Assembly (NCBI GenBank): GCA_900553515.1
Contig: USDN01000004.1
Span: forward strand, 1-64,000
Direction of reading: 5' to 3'
Origin: an uncultured Blautia sp.
GTDB taxonomy: Bacteria; Bacillota; Clostridia; Lachnospirales; Lachnospiraceae
Length of the DNA: 64,000 nt
Shown: positions 44,130 to 52,256 of the stretch, piece after piece
Position numbering within the stretch: position 1 is the first letter of the stretch
How the letters are laid out: each line of letters opens with the position of its first letter
The notes under the pieces: model-generated
Database searches by the model: none
What the model was told of the DNA's origin: nothing
The model's input: only the letters and a program-made list of their open reading frames with translations
Made by a program: the position numbers and the translations under genes

Positions 44130-44487
44130 GATTCCCCTCCTCATAGCATTGGTCTACCACAGTTACCAGTTCCTCTCTGGAAATTCCTATCTCCTGACCT
44201 CTATGAACCGTCTGAATCAGTTCTTTGCGGTAATCCCCCCGTTTTTTTTCCTGTATGATCCTTGTATCTGCCACAAAATTCCCCTTCCCCTTTATGGAAT
44301 AAATCAATCCTTCCTGTTCTAGTTCTGCATATGCACGCTGAATCGTATTTGGGTTAATAGAAAGATCCATAGCAAGCTGACGAACAGAGGGAAGGCGGCT
44401 CCCGGAGGGCAAAGCCTCCTGGTAGATCAATATACGAAAACGTTCTGTCACCTGCTCATAAATTGGTCTGCGATCCTGATGATCCAA
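44122..44487 (-). CDS. GntR-family regulator, YtrA subfamily
   Basis: 121 aa, the short YtrA type with only a winged helix and a helical dimer tail: 'DRRPIYEQVTERFRILIYQEALPSGSRLPSVRQLAMDLSINPNTIQRAYAELEQEGLIYSIKGKGNFVAD'. Such regulators repress linked ABC transporter operons. A perfect palindrome lies 45 bp upstream of the start. First gene of GntR-ATPase-permease-RsuA. Confidence 0.93.
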   Translation of the reverse strand: MDHQDRRPIYEQVTERFRILIYQEALPSGSRLPSVRQLAMDLSINPNTIQRAYAELEQEGLIYSIKGKGNFVADTRIIQEKKRGDYRKELIQTVHRGQEIGISREELVTVVDQCYEEGNHD

Positions 44488-44531
44488 AATAATGATGGTC
44501 TTCTCCTCCCTTCGGACTTTGATAAATCCAT

Positions 44532-44554
44532 GTGTATTAACTGTATTAATACAC
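44532..44554 (-). promoter_or_regulatory. Perfect palindrome, probable GntR operator
   Basis: GTGTATTAA-CTGTA-TTAATACAC: two 9-bp arms with a 5-bp centre, 45 bp before the GntR start. A likely promoter is TTGTAG with TAACAT at 17 bp just upstream. Position and symmetry fit the operator of the YtrA-type repressor. Confidence 0.7.
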
Positions 44555-44616
44555 TCATGTTATCATACCAGACATCTGTCTACAAGAAGAGTTTTCTTAA
44601 ATCTTTATAAACTAAA

Positions 44617-44662
44617 AAGAACCCTTAAAACAAGCTTTTCTCATTGCCTGTTTTAAGGACTC
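44617..44662 (-). terminator. Terminator of the CPBP protease gene
   Basis: CCTTAAAACA (about 44626-44635) pairs with TGTTTTAAGG (about 44652-44661); on the minus strand the stem is followed by GTTCTTTTTAG. It ends the HAD-CPBP transcript before the GntR operon. Confidence 0.75.
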
Positions 44663-44666
44663 TTTT

Positions 44667-45470
44667 TTATATCATTCTCGTTTTAGATGCATTTCTTTTT
44701 AAATGCCGGACTCCCACAGTAAATACCACCAAAAGTACTGCTTCCATTGTCAGAACAACCATCACATAGTTTTCTTCCGGTATACGAACAAGCAGTTCCG
44801 GCATTACAAGAGACCAGATATTTGCGCCCATGTGGAGCAGCACACTGGACCACAAACTTCCTGTAATCTCCAGAAAATATGCAAATACAATACCAAGGAT
44901 TCCTGCATAAACTGCCTGTACCAGATTCATATGATATATTCCAAAAAAAAATCCGGAAATCACAGCTGCCGCTGCCATTTTCATATGATCCCGAAGACGC
45001 AGATAGATCAGCCAGCGAAATACCATCTCTTCTGCCACCGGCGCTATGATCCCCATCCAGAAGATCAGCATAAAAAAGCTTTTTCCACTCATGATCTGTT
45101 CCATATTTTCCTGATACGCCTGAACATTCAGGATATTCTGAAGCATAGCCACCAGAATATTAGCAAACACAGAACAGGCCGCCCCCAAAAGAAGCAGCAG
45201 CAAAACAGTCCCCGGCTCCAGCTTCCGTCCCGGTTTTTCCGGTATAAGACCGCCCATCACTCTTGCATTTCTGTCTTTTTTATAAAAGTATATGCACGGG
45301 ATCATGGTGATCAACGCTGCTGCCCCTGTGAGAAATACTGTATAGGAAGCAAAATCTTCCACTGTACCGCCCATCCCATATAAGATCACAGCTAAGGCTG
45401 TATTGGCTATAATCTGGCTTATCAGAAAATGGATCCCGCAGGGATATGCTGCCCTCCACACCTGCCTCAA
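44667..45470 (-). CDS. CPBP-family intramembrane glutamic endopeptidase
   Basis: 267 aa with about seven membrane segments. The active-site motifs are present: 'PVAEEMVFRWLIYLR' (EExxxR), 'SGFFFGIYHMN' (FxxxH) and 'SLWSSVLLHMGAN' (HxxxN). The family processes prenylated or bacteriocin-like proteins or gives immunity. The start is a TTG without a clear SD, 24 bp after the HAD stop; a GTG at 45461 is an alternative. Confidence 0.85.
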   Translation of the reverse strand: MRQVWRAAYPCGIHFLISQIIANTALAVILYGMGGTVEDFASYTVFLTGAAALITMIPCIYFYKKDRNARVMGGLIPEKPGRKLEPGTVLLLLLLGAACSVFANILVAMLQNILNVQAYQENMEQIMSGKSFFMLIFWMGIIAPVAEEMVFRWLIYLRLRDHMKMAAAAVISGFFFGIYHMNLVQAVYAGILGIVFAYFLEITGSLWSSVLLHMGANIWSLVMPELLVRIPEENYVMVVLTMEAVLLVVFTVGVRHLKRNASKTRMI

Positions 45471-45493
45471 AAGACTCTGTTTATGCAGAGGGC

Positions 45494-46141
45494 TTAAGAG
45501 AAAAAATCAAGCACTTCCTGCGCAGAATCTGCAATTTTTAAGGGGTTTGCATTTTTCAGTTCTTCTTCTGAACCATATCCATAAGAGACTGCCAGACACT
45601 GAAGTCCAGCTTTACGTGCGCCAAAAACATCATGCTCCTTGTCTCCTACCATAACCACCTGATCCCGGTGATCTGCCATATGAAGCCTGTCAAGCGCTTC
45701 TTCGATCACATCAGCCTTGCTTGTCCGTCCTCCGTTCATCTCGCTTCCTACGATTTCATGAAAATATTTTGTAAGATCAAAATGATCCAGCACTTTTTTT
45801 ACAAAACGCTCTGGTTTGGAAGAAGCCACTGCCAGGATATATCCTTTTCCTCTCAGCTTATCCAGCATATCCTCCACACCCGGATATACCTCATTCTCAA
45901 ATATTCCGATATCTGTATATCGTTCTCTGTAATACTCAACCGCCTTGACCGCTGTTTCCTCATCCAGTCCTGCATATTTCATGAACTGCTGAAGCAGAGG
46001 CGGACCTACAAATACTTCAAGTTTTTTAAGATCCGGCTCCGGCTGCCCCAGTTTTTCCAATGCATACTGCACAGATTTGGTTATTCCCTCGCCTGATTCT
46101 GTCAGGGTTCCATCCAGATCAAATAAAATCACTTTATACAT
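45494..46141 (-). CDS. HAD-superfamily phosphatase (Gph/PpaX-like)
   Basis: 215 aa. HAD motif I 'VILFDLDGTL' (nucleophile Asp), motif II 'AVASSKPERF', motif III/IV 'RTSKADVIEEAL' and 'VVMVGDKEHDVFGARK'; helical cap between. Similar to phosphoglycolate phosphatases and PpaX-type pyrophosphatases. Substrate not fixed. Upstream of CPBP in one unit. Confidence 0.9.
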   Translation of the reverse strand: MYKVILFDLDGTLTESGEGITKSVQYALEKLGQPEPDLKKLEVFVGPPLLQQFMKYAGLDEETAVKAVEYYRERYTDIGIFENEVYPGVEDMLDKLRGKGYILAVASSKPERFVKKVLDHFDLTKYFHEIVGSEMNGGRTSKADVIEEALDRLHMADHRDQVVMVGDKEHDVFGARKAGLQCLAVSYGYGSEEELKNANPLKIADSAQEVLDFFS

Positions 46142-46170
46142 AAATTCCTCCAGTGTGTATGAATCAAAAA

Positions 46171-46197
46171 TTTCTGCTTACCAGAAACAGTATATCA
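46171..46197 (-). terminator. Weak terminator after the secreted kinase-partner gene
   Basis: TTTCTG/CAGAAA 6-bp stem (46171-46187) with TTTTTGA after it on the minus strand, between the proline-rich protein stop and the HAD start. Marginal in stability. Confidence 0.4.
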
Positions 46198-47001
46198 TGA
46201 TTTATTTTTTTCGTCTATGAGAATTCCATGTACATGATCTCCATAATCCAGGACTGCCAGCTCCGTAACTACTTTCTCCGCCAAAGGATCCTGTTGACCT
46301 TTTTGTACTGGAACAATACAATCTCCCTGCCATTCCCATCTGATATCTTTTCCATTTATTTTTAAATACAGGATCTGCACTTCCCGGTTTCCCCGAATCC
46401 TCAGACATGGATTTCTGTCTGTTTCGCCTTTCCAGCATAGCAGTTTTGGAGCCTCTTCTGACTTCCAGAACTTTGTTTTTTCTTTTTCGGTATTCTTTAT
46501 TTCAGTTGGAAGAGCAGACGGTTCAGAAGATGTCGGAGAGGGAACTGCTGTAACCGCAGGCAAAGGTGATGGAGAGAGTTCCGGCGTCAAAGATGGCGAA
46601 GGTACCGCTGTAGGTATATTGTTTATGACAGTTTCCCAGGTGTTTTGCGCTTCTCCGCCAGACCAGAATGTTTCCTGAGAAATACCGGCATTTCCTGATG
46701 CTTCATTTTCCGGCGCATAAACGTTCCCTGTATTTTCCTGAACCGGATACGAGACTCCTCCTGTCTCTCCCCCCTCTTCCTCCTGTGGTTCCGCATCTTC
46801 CCAGATTTCTTCCTGCGGTTCCTCTTGAACTCCCGGATTTCCTGCCGCTTCATCCCAGTCCCAGGGAAGCTCTGTATTTTCTCCTGTTCCCATCTCTACC
46901 TGAAAGCCCCCAAGCTGCTGATCTGCTGACATAGCCGATATATTCCCGGAATACATCAGCAGCACGATCATAAGGATTGCATTCCCGAATTTTTTATTCA
47001 T
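46195..47001 (-). CDS. Secreted proline/glutamate-rich protein paired with a kinase
   Basis: 268 aa with a signal peptide (about 1-25). Residues 35-170 are low-complexity, rich in Gly, Glu, Pro and Thr/Ser ('PSPSLTPELSPSPLPAVTAVPSPTS'). The last ~90 residues form a small domain beginning 'APKLLCWKGETDRNPCLRIRG'. No family is recognised. Its start overlaps the kinase stop by 8 bp, so they are co-translated. It may be a surface sensor or substrate of that kinase, by inference only. Confidence 0.7.
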   Translation of the reverse strand: MNKKFGNAILMIVLLMYSGNISAMSADQQLGGFQVEMGTGENTELPWDWDEAAGNPGVQEEPQEEIWEDAEPQEEEGGETGGVSYPVQENTGNVYAPENEASGNAGISQETFWSGGEAQNTWETVINNIPTAVPSPSLTPELSPSPLPAVTAVPSPTSSEPSALPTEIKNTEKEKTKFWKSEEAPKLLCWKGETDRNPCLRIRGNREVQILYLKINGKDIRWEWQGDCIVPVQKGQQDPLAEKVVTELAVLDYGDHVHGILIDEKNKS

Positions 47002-48241
47002 AATCTCCCTCCGTATATTTCTTTAAATACTGGTTCCATATCCTAAAATTCCGTCCTCTCTGTTTCAGCTTTTCCTTTTTTCTTTTTCTCTTGAATTTTT
47101 CATATAGATCCAGGCTCTCCTCTCCCCTTCCCTGTCTTGCCAGGAACAGACCATAAGCGGCATATTCCTCTTCCTTTGCACTTCTTTCTTTTGTAAGCTG
47201 TCTGTAATACCCTTCAGCCTTTACCGGATTTCCCTGAAGCTCGCTGTTTTCTGCCAGCAGATATAAAAGCCTGATCTGCTGATCCGGTCTGTCATATAGA
47301 TATAGTAAACTCCGGCCATGTTCCTCCACATGACTGAATACTATTTCTCTGACATTTTTTCCTCCTGATTGAAAGTCCATTGTCCCATACAGGGAGATTA
47401 CAGAAGAAACAGCTGTTTCAAAAGAAACCAATGGTTTCTGTACACCCATATAAATACGGAAGCAAAAAACAGCAGTCATGATCCCACACATGATCAAAGC
47501 AAGGCCACGCCATCGTTTCAAAGATAAAGGCTGAAGTTTTTTCAGTCCGTCTATGGCATTTTCTGCATTTTTCCATCTTTTTTCCGGTTGTGTACGGCAG
47601 CATTTCCAGATAAAAAATCCCAGATAGGGATATTGAAAAAAGCATTGAAAACGTCTTTTTCCGCAAAGGCTCACCAGTGTTTTTCCCAATGCGAAAATAT
47701 CACTGGTCTCTTTTATGACCCCCTGATACTGTTCCGGCGCTGCATACCCCTTTGTTCCATAGCACAGGATTTTCTGCCTGTCATACCCCAGTACAGCACT
47801 TCCAAAATCAATCAGATACAAGGTTCCATTATCTGTCAGCATCAGATTTTCCGGCTTCAGATCTCCATAATAAACAGCCGGTTTTCTGGAATGAAGATAG
47901 GACAAGATATCCAGGATCCTTCGTCCCATGGAAATGATTTCTTCTGCCGAAAATATCCTTCCTTCTTCCAGATACTGTCTCAGGGATTTTCCCTGAATAT
48001 ATTCCATCACCAGGAAACATCTGTCTTTCTGCTCTGTATAATCGATCATCCGAGGCAGCGACGGATGATCCAGAAGGCGCAGGAACCCAGCCTCTTTTTT
48101 TCTTTCCAAAGGCAGTTCTTTTACTGCCCGGTAAATGCCCAGATCGATGTCCCTGGCAAGATACAGTGTTCCCTGTCCGCCTTTGCCGATCCGGTCTACA
48201 ATACAGTATCGTCCTTTTAAAATGATTCCGATCAGTTCGAT
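46994..48241 (-). CDS. Ser/Thr protein kinase with a non-canonical start
   Basis: About 415 aa if initiated near 48241. The canonical TTG at 48109 would lose the N-lobe, yet the reading frame stays open upstream and encodes it: glycine loop 'RIGKGGQGTLYLARD' and Lys in 'RAVKEL'. Downstream: 'VMEYIQGKSLRQYL', catalytic 'YYGDLKPENLMLT' (HRD replaced by YGD), 'LIDFGSA' (DFG), 'GTKGYAAPEQY' (APE). A membrane segment lies at about 245-262 and an extracytoplasmic or coiled tail follows. No ATG, GTG or TTG occurs in frame between 48283 and 48109; AUC (48241), AUU (48247) or CUG (48235) sit near AGGGGAG. A frameshift is the alternative. Confidence 0.7.
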   Translation of the reverse strand: MELIGIILKGRYCIVDRIGKGGQGTLYLARDIDLGIYRAVKELPLERKKEAGFLRLLDHPSLPRMIDYTEQKDRCFLVMEYIQGKSLRQYLEEGRIFSAEEIISMGRRILDILSYLHSRKPAVYYGDLKPENLMLTDNGTLYLIDFGSAVLGYDRQKILCYGTKGYAAPEQYQGVIKETSDIFALGKTLVSLCGKRRFQCFFQYPYLGFFIWKCCRTQPEKRWKNAENAIDGLKKLQPLSLKRWRGLALIMCGIMTAVFCFRIYMGVQKPLVSFETAVSSVISLYGTMDFQSGGKNVREIVFSHVEEHGRSLLYLYDRPDQQIRLLYLLAENSELQGNPVKAEGYYRQLTKERSAKEEEYAAYGLFLARQGRGEESLDLYEKFKRKRKKEKLKQRGRNFRIWNQYLKKYTEGDYE

Positions 48242-48262
48242 ACGAATCGCTCCCCTCGTCTT

Positions 48263-48291
48263 TCTATATACAGAAAAGTCATGTCAGTCAA
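48263..48291 (-). promoter_or_regulatory. Promoter of the kinase operon
   Basis: Minus-strand TTGACT (48286-48291), 17-bp spacer, TATAGA (48263-48268). Transcription would begin around 48256, right at the AGGGGAG element, leaving almost no leader and excluding any canonical start upstream. Confidence 0.65.
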
Positions 48292-48435
48292 CGTAAACAC
48301 TCTCAGACGGATCCTGCATATTGGTTTCTTTTTCAAAAATGGAAAACTGCCGGAAGAACCCCGGCAAAAAGATAAGATTTCTGTTCCTTATTATAGCACA
48401 GATTGTTCTGAACAATTATAAACTTTTCATAAAAA

Positions 48436-48484
48436 CAAAAAGACCCCTTATCTGACAGGAAATATTACTTCCTGTCAGATAAAG
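48436..48484 (-). terminator. Terminator of argS
   Basis: TATCTGACAGGAA/TTCCTGTCAGATA, a 13-bp stem with a short loop (about 48449-48481), followed on the minus strand by GGGGTCTTTTTG. The rest of the ~290-bp gap between argS and the kinase promoter holds only a small TGCCGG/CCGGCA hairpin (48347-48366) with no other support. Confidence 0.85.
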
Positions 48485-48529
48485 GATCCGGAGCATCCAT
48501 ACTCTGAAAAACAGATTTTCTGATATATT

Positions 48530-50296
48530 TTACATTCTGTCCGGAGCGGAGAATCCAAGAAGATCAATGCTGGTTTCCAGAATGCTTCTGGTTACGCTGA
48601 GAAGCTTCAGGAAAGATTCCTTCTGCGCCTGATCTTCCTCACTTAAAATCTTTGTTTCATGATAGAAGCTGTTAAATGCATTGGACACCTCATAAATGTA
48701 AGCGCAGATCTTATGAGGAGCTTTTTCTTCAAATGCGTTTTCCACAGTTGCCCCAAACTTCGTCAGTTCCAGCATAAGGTTCTTCTGGCTGTCATTTACT
48801 GCCGGAAGAAGCCGGATTCCCTCAAGGTTTCCGCCTTCTTCTGCATAACGGTTCAGGATAGACTTGATGCGGACAATCGTATAAAGGATATACGGACCTG
48901 TATTTCCCTCAAAAGAAGTAAACCGGTCGATATCAAACACATAATCCTTGGTAGCCTGATTGGAAAGGTCACCATATTTGATTGCGGAAAGACCTACGAT
49001 CTCAGCGGTCTCTGCAGCGTCTTTGTCCTTCACGCTTCTGTTTTCCACGATTTTGCGGTACATTTCCTCATCAATATCCGCGATCAGGCGCTCCAGTCTC
49101 ATGACGCCGCCTTCTCTTGTTTTAAATGGCTTGCCGTCTTTTCCGTTCATGGTACCGAAGCCCAGGAAGGAAAGTCTGGTATCTTCTTTTACAAGTCCGG
49201 TTTTTCTTGCGCAGCGGAATACCTGGATAAAATGAAGTTCCTGGCGTTTGTCTACCACATAAAGGATCTCGTCCGGCTCATAAAGCTTCATACGCTCTAC
49301 AATGGTCGCAAGGTCTGTTGTGGTATAAAGAGAAGCGCCGTCGGATTTCAGAAGCATACACGGAGGAATCTCCTTGGTGTCTGTTTCCTCTTTTACGTCT
49401 ACTACCAACGCGCCCTGATCTTCATAGGCAAAGCCCTGATCCTTCATAGCCTGCACCATATCCGGAATATAAGGCTGTGCATCTGATTCCTTTTTCCAGA
49501 GGTCAAAGGACACGTTCAGGTTGTCATAATTTCTCTTAAGGTCTGTTACGGAAACCTGCATGATATGGTTCCAGAGAGCCATGTATCCCGGCTTGCCCTG
49601 CTGAAGAAGATGCGTTGCCTCCAGCGCCTCGTTACGGTAATCCTCGTCCTCCTTGGATTTTCCGCTGGCACAGGGGTAGATTTCTTCCAGTTCACCAATG
49701 GTAAACGGAGCTTCCTCCGGGTACTCTCCCTGATAGCTGTCGTCAAAATATACCAGCTCCGGCTTGCGGTGCTTCAGCTCTGTAATGATCAGACCCATCT
49801 GAAGTCCCCAGTCTCCAAGATGAACGTCGCCGATCACCTTATGTCCCACAAAACGGCCGATCCTTTTGATGCTCTCTCCAATGATGGCAGAACGGAGATG
49901 GCCTACATGAAGGGGCTTCGCCACATTTGGTCCGCCGTAATCAATGATGATCGTCTTCGGTGTTTCCGCCTGTGTCACGGAGAATTTGGGATCCTCTGCC
50001 ATTTTTTTCAGATAATCTGCAAGAAACTCTTCTTTTACTTTCAGATTGATAAAGCCCGGCTTTACCACTTCTGCCATAGAAAACACCTGGCTGTCCTTTA
50101 AATATTCCACTACATCATCTGCGATCATAAACGGAGCTTTTTTGTAAGCCTTGGCTCCTGCCATAGCTCCGTTGCACTGGAATTCACAGAGATCCGGTCT
50201 GTTTGATACCGTTACTTTTCCATACTCCGGATCATATCCGGCTTTTTCAAAAGCGGAGGAAAGCTCCTCTGCCATAATTTCCATCAGTTTCTTCAT
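48530..50296 (-). CDS. argS: Arginyl-tRNA synthetase
   Basis: 588 aa. Class I HIGH variant 'AKPLHVGHLRSAIIGES', N-terminal Add-1 domain, Rossmann core, and 'GKPFKTREGGVMRLERL' in place of a KMSKS loop, as usual for this enzyme. Anticodon-binding DALR domain at the C-terminus ('CAYIYEVSNAFNSFYHET'). It charges tRNA-Arg. It follows the degV gene with a CGAGGAG ribosome site. Confidence 0.97.
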   Translation of the reverse strand: MKKLMEIMAEELSSAFEKAGYDPEYGKVTVSNRPDLCEFQCNGAMAGAKAYKKAPFMIADDVVEYLKDSQVFSMAEVVKPGFINLKVKEEFLADYLKKMAEDPKFSVTQAETPKTIIIDYGGPNVAKPLHVGHLRSAIIGESIKRIGRFVGHKVIGDVHLGDWGLQMGLIITELKHRKPELVYFDDSYQGEYPEEAPFTIGELEEIYPCASGKSKEDEDYRNEALEATHLLQQGKPGYMALWNHIMQVSVTDLKRNYDNLNVSFDLWKKESDAQPYIPDMVQAMKDQGFAYEDQGALVVDVKEETDTKEIPPCMLLKSDGASLYTTTDLATIVERMKLYEPDEILYVVDKRQELHFIQVFRCARKTGLVKEDTRLSFLGFGTMNGKDGKPFKTREGGVMRLERLIADIDEEMYRKIVENRSVKDKDAAETAEIVGLSAIKYGDLSNQATKDYVFDIDRFTSFEGNTGPYILYTIVRIKSILNRYAEEGGNLEGIRLLPAVNDSQKNLMLELTKFGATVENAFEEKAPHKICAYIYEVSNAFNSFYHETKILSEEDQAQKESFLKLLSVTRSILETSIDLLGFSAPDRM

Positions 50297-50325
50297 GTCT
50301 TATGACTCCTCGTACTTATTCTTTT

Positions 50326-51195
50326 TTATACAGTGACTTTTTTGGAACATGCCACTGCAAGGGCGCCATGGCCGATATGGCAGGCAACGCTTAAGGAAAG
50401 AGGATCCATATGGATCTCCAGCTCCGGGAACATCTCCTGAACCTCTTTTTTGAATTCCTCTGCCTCTTCCCGGTTTCCGGTATAAGCCATCTGCAGGCAC
50501 ATTTCTCCCTTTTTCGCATATTCTGCAAAGCGGGTATCCATATCTTCCTTCATAGCTTTGAGCATCACCCGTTTGGCCTGCTTCTTGCCTCTTACTTTAG
50601 AATAAGCGTCCAGCTTATCCCCCTGGATCTGAAGTACCGGCTTCAGATTCAGAACTGTGCCGATAGCTGCTGCCGCAGGAGTGATCCTGCCGCCTTTTTT
50701 CAGATATTTCAGAGTCTCTAAAGTAATGTAAATGCTGGATTCCAGTTTTTCCGCCTCCAGGATCTCACGGATCTCTGCGGCATTTTTTCCTGCCTTTACC
50801 AATGCAAGGGCATCCAGGACAGACTGTCTCTGTGTCACTGAGATCCTCTGGTTGTCAACTACCTGTACCTTTCCGTCGTAGTCTCTGGCAAGCCCCATGG
50901 CAGTTTCACAGGAAGCGCTGAGACCGCTGGACATGGGAATATGAACAATCTCGTCATACTCTTTCAGAAGGTTGTCCCACATTCCGCATACTTCTCCCGG
51001 GCTGGGCTGTGAAGTAGAAATCGTTTCATCCTTCTGCAGCCGCTCATAAAACTCTTCCTGAGAAAGAGTGATCCCTTCCAGATACATCACTTCATTAATA
51101 TAAAAGGGCATGGGCAGGACAAAAACACCAAGACCGCGTCCCTCATCCTGCGTGATACCGCTGTTGCTGTCTGTGACAATTGCAATTTTCCTCAT
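50326..51195 (-). CDS. DegV-family fatty-acid-binding protein
   Basis: About 289 aa from 'MRKIAIVTDSNSGITQDEG', with GGAGA upstream; a longer in-frame version overlapping the previous gene is not real. DegV signatures: 'ISTSQPSPGEV', 'IHIPMSSGLSASCETAMGLA', 'LKPVLQIQGDKL'. These bind a fatty acid and in several Firmicutes act in fatty acid kinase systems. The start overlaps the upstream gene by 4 bp (ATGA), so it belongs to the permease/adaptor operon at least by position. Confidence 0.9.
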   Translation of the reverse strand: MRKIAIVTDSNSGITQDEGRGLGVFVLPMPFYINEVMYLEGITLSQEEFYERLQKDETISTSQPSPGEVCGMWDNLLKEYDEIVHIPMSSGLSASCETAMGLARDYDGKVQVVDNQRISVTQRQSVLDALALVKAGKNAAEIREILEAEKLESSIYITLETLKYLKKGGRITPAAAAIGTVLNLKPVLQIQGDKLDAYSKVRGKKQAKRVMLKAMKEDMDTRFAEYAKKGEMCLQMAYTGNREEAEEFKKEVQEMFPELEIHMDPLSLSVACHIGHGALAVACSKKVTV

Positions 51196-52256
51196 ACTGC
51201 ATTCTCCTTTTTCTTTTCTCCTGAAAAATACATGCTGTGTACAGTGTAACACATTTTCTGCCGTATCACAATAAAAAGAAAAAAAGCCCCAAGAGAAAAA
51301 AACAGGGATTTTATACAAAAAATAATATTTTCCGCCTGGACTGCTGTTTTTGGAAGCGCCAGGAACCATCGTAGATTTTCTGCTGCGGCAGAGAACCGGT
51401 CGGACCAGAACGCAAAATCCGACCATCTGGAAGGGATCCAGTCTCCCGGAATCCGGATGGTATTCCACAGGATCATCCCGCCCGTTCCGGCAAGAAGCAG
51501 CAATGCGCCTGTCCAGATCCAGTAATCCCACTGCCGGGAAGAATATTTCTTTTGCTCCTTCCGGGCAGTTTTCCATAAAAACCCTCCCGCTGCCGCCGGA
51601 AAAAGCAGCAGCGCCGTCAGAGCTGTCCCCCGTAAAAAACCACCTTCCACGGCTGTTCCGGAAAGTCCGTAACCCATAAGAAGCTGTTCCGGCGTCTTTC
51701 CCATTTCAGAATCTCTTTTTTTTACAAACACTCTGTTATATGTATCCGTCGAGTGTTCCGAAGAGATCAGAAACAACCTCTGTTTCCATGGAATCACCCT
51801 TCTCACCTGATATCCCTTTCCACGAAAGCGTAACCATCTGCCTTCCGCTTCTTCTGTCCCAAACAGCTTCACTGCAGAGACACGGTCAAGGACGCAGCCC
51901 TCTCTGTCCTGAAAAAGAAGTCCTCCCAGTCTCCAGTCATAAAGAGACGCATCGCCGGTAATTTCACCTGTCATTACCACAGTGCTTCTTCCATATTCCG
52001 GTTCTTCCAGTGTTTCCATTCCTCCTTCCCGAAAAAAACAGATTCCCATATCCTGTTCTGTTTTTTCCATGCTTTTCAGGATATCCTCCGCCTGATTTCC
52101 ATCAGGGAAGAAATCGGATAAAAACACGGTCACAGAAGGTTCCGTCCGGATCTGGCAGTAACAAAACACAGCCGCGCCATAAAAAATCAACGCAAGAACT
52201 CCCGGCAGCAGACGTTTCCGCCAGTCCTTCAGAAACGCCCTGCTCTTCCCGCTCAT
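51192..52256 (-). CDS. Membrane protein with MacB-like topology, unknown function
   Basis: 354 aa. One membrane segment at about 16-36, an extracytoplasmic region of ~165 residues, then three segments (about 205-228, 247-268 and 320-342). This layout is that of MacB/FtsX permeases, but the segment lengths and sequence give no certain family. It is translationally coupled (ATGA overlaps) to the HlyD-like gene before it and to degV after it. No ATPase is encoded nearby in this unit. Confidence 0.7.
   Translation of the reverse strand: MSGKSRAFLKDWRKRLLPGVLALIFYGAAVFCYCQIRTEPSVTVFLSDFFPDGNQAEDILKSMEKTEQDMGICFFREGGMETLEEPEYGRSTVVMTGEITGDASLYDWRLGGLLFQDREGCVLDRVSAVKLFGTEEAEGRWLRFRGKGYQVRRVIPWKQRLFLISSEHSTDTYNRVFVKKRDSEMGKTPEQLLMGYGLSGTAVEGGFLRGTALTALLLFPAAAGGFLWKTARKEQKKYSSRQWDYWIWTGALLLLAGTGGMILWNTIRIPGDWIPSRWSDFAFWSDRFSAAAENLRWFLALPKTAVQAENIIFCIKSLFFSLGAFFLFIVIRQKMCYTVHSMYFSGEKKKENAV

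Noticed and set aside
51196..51576. N-terminal extension of DegV
   Set aside because: The extension overlaps the upstream membrane protein gene and is Cys/Arg-rich shadow sequence; the true start has an SD and a DegV N-terminus.
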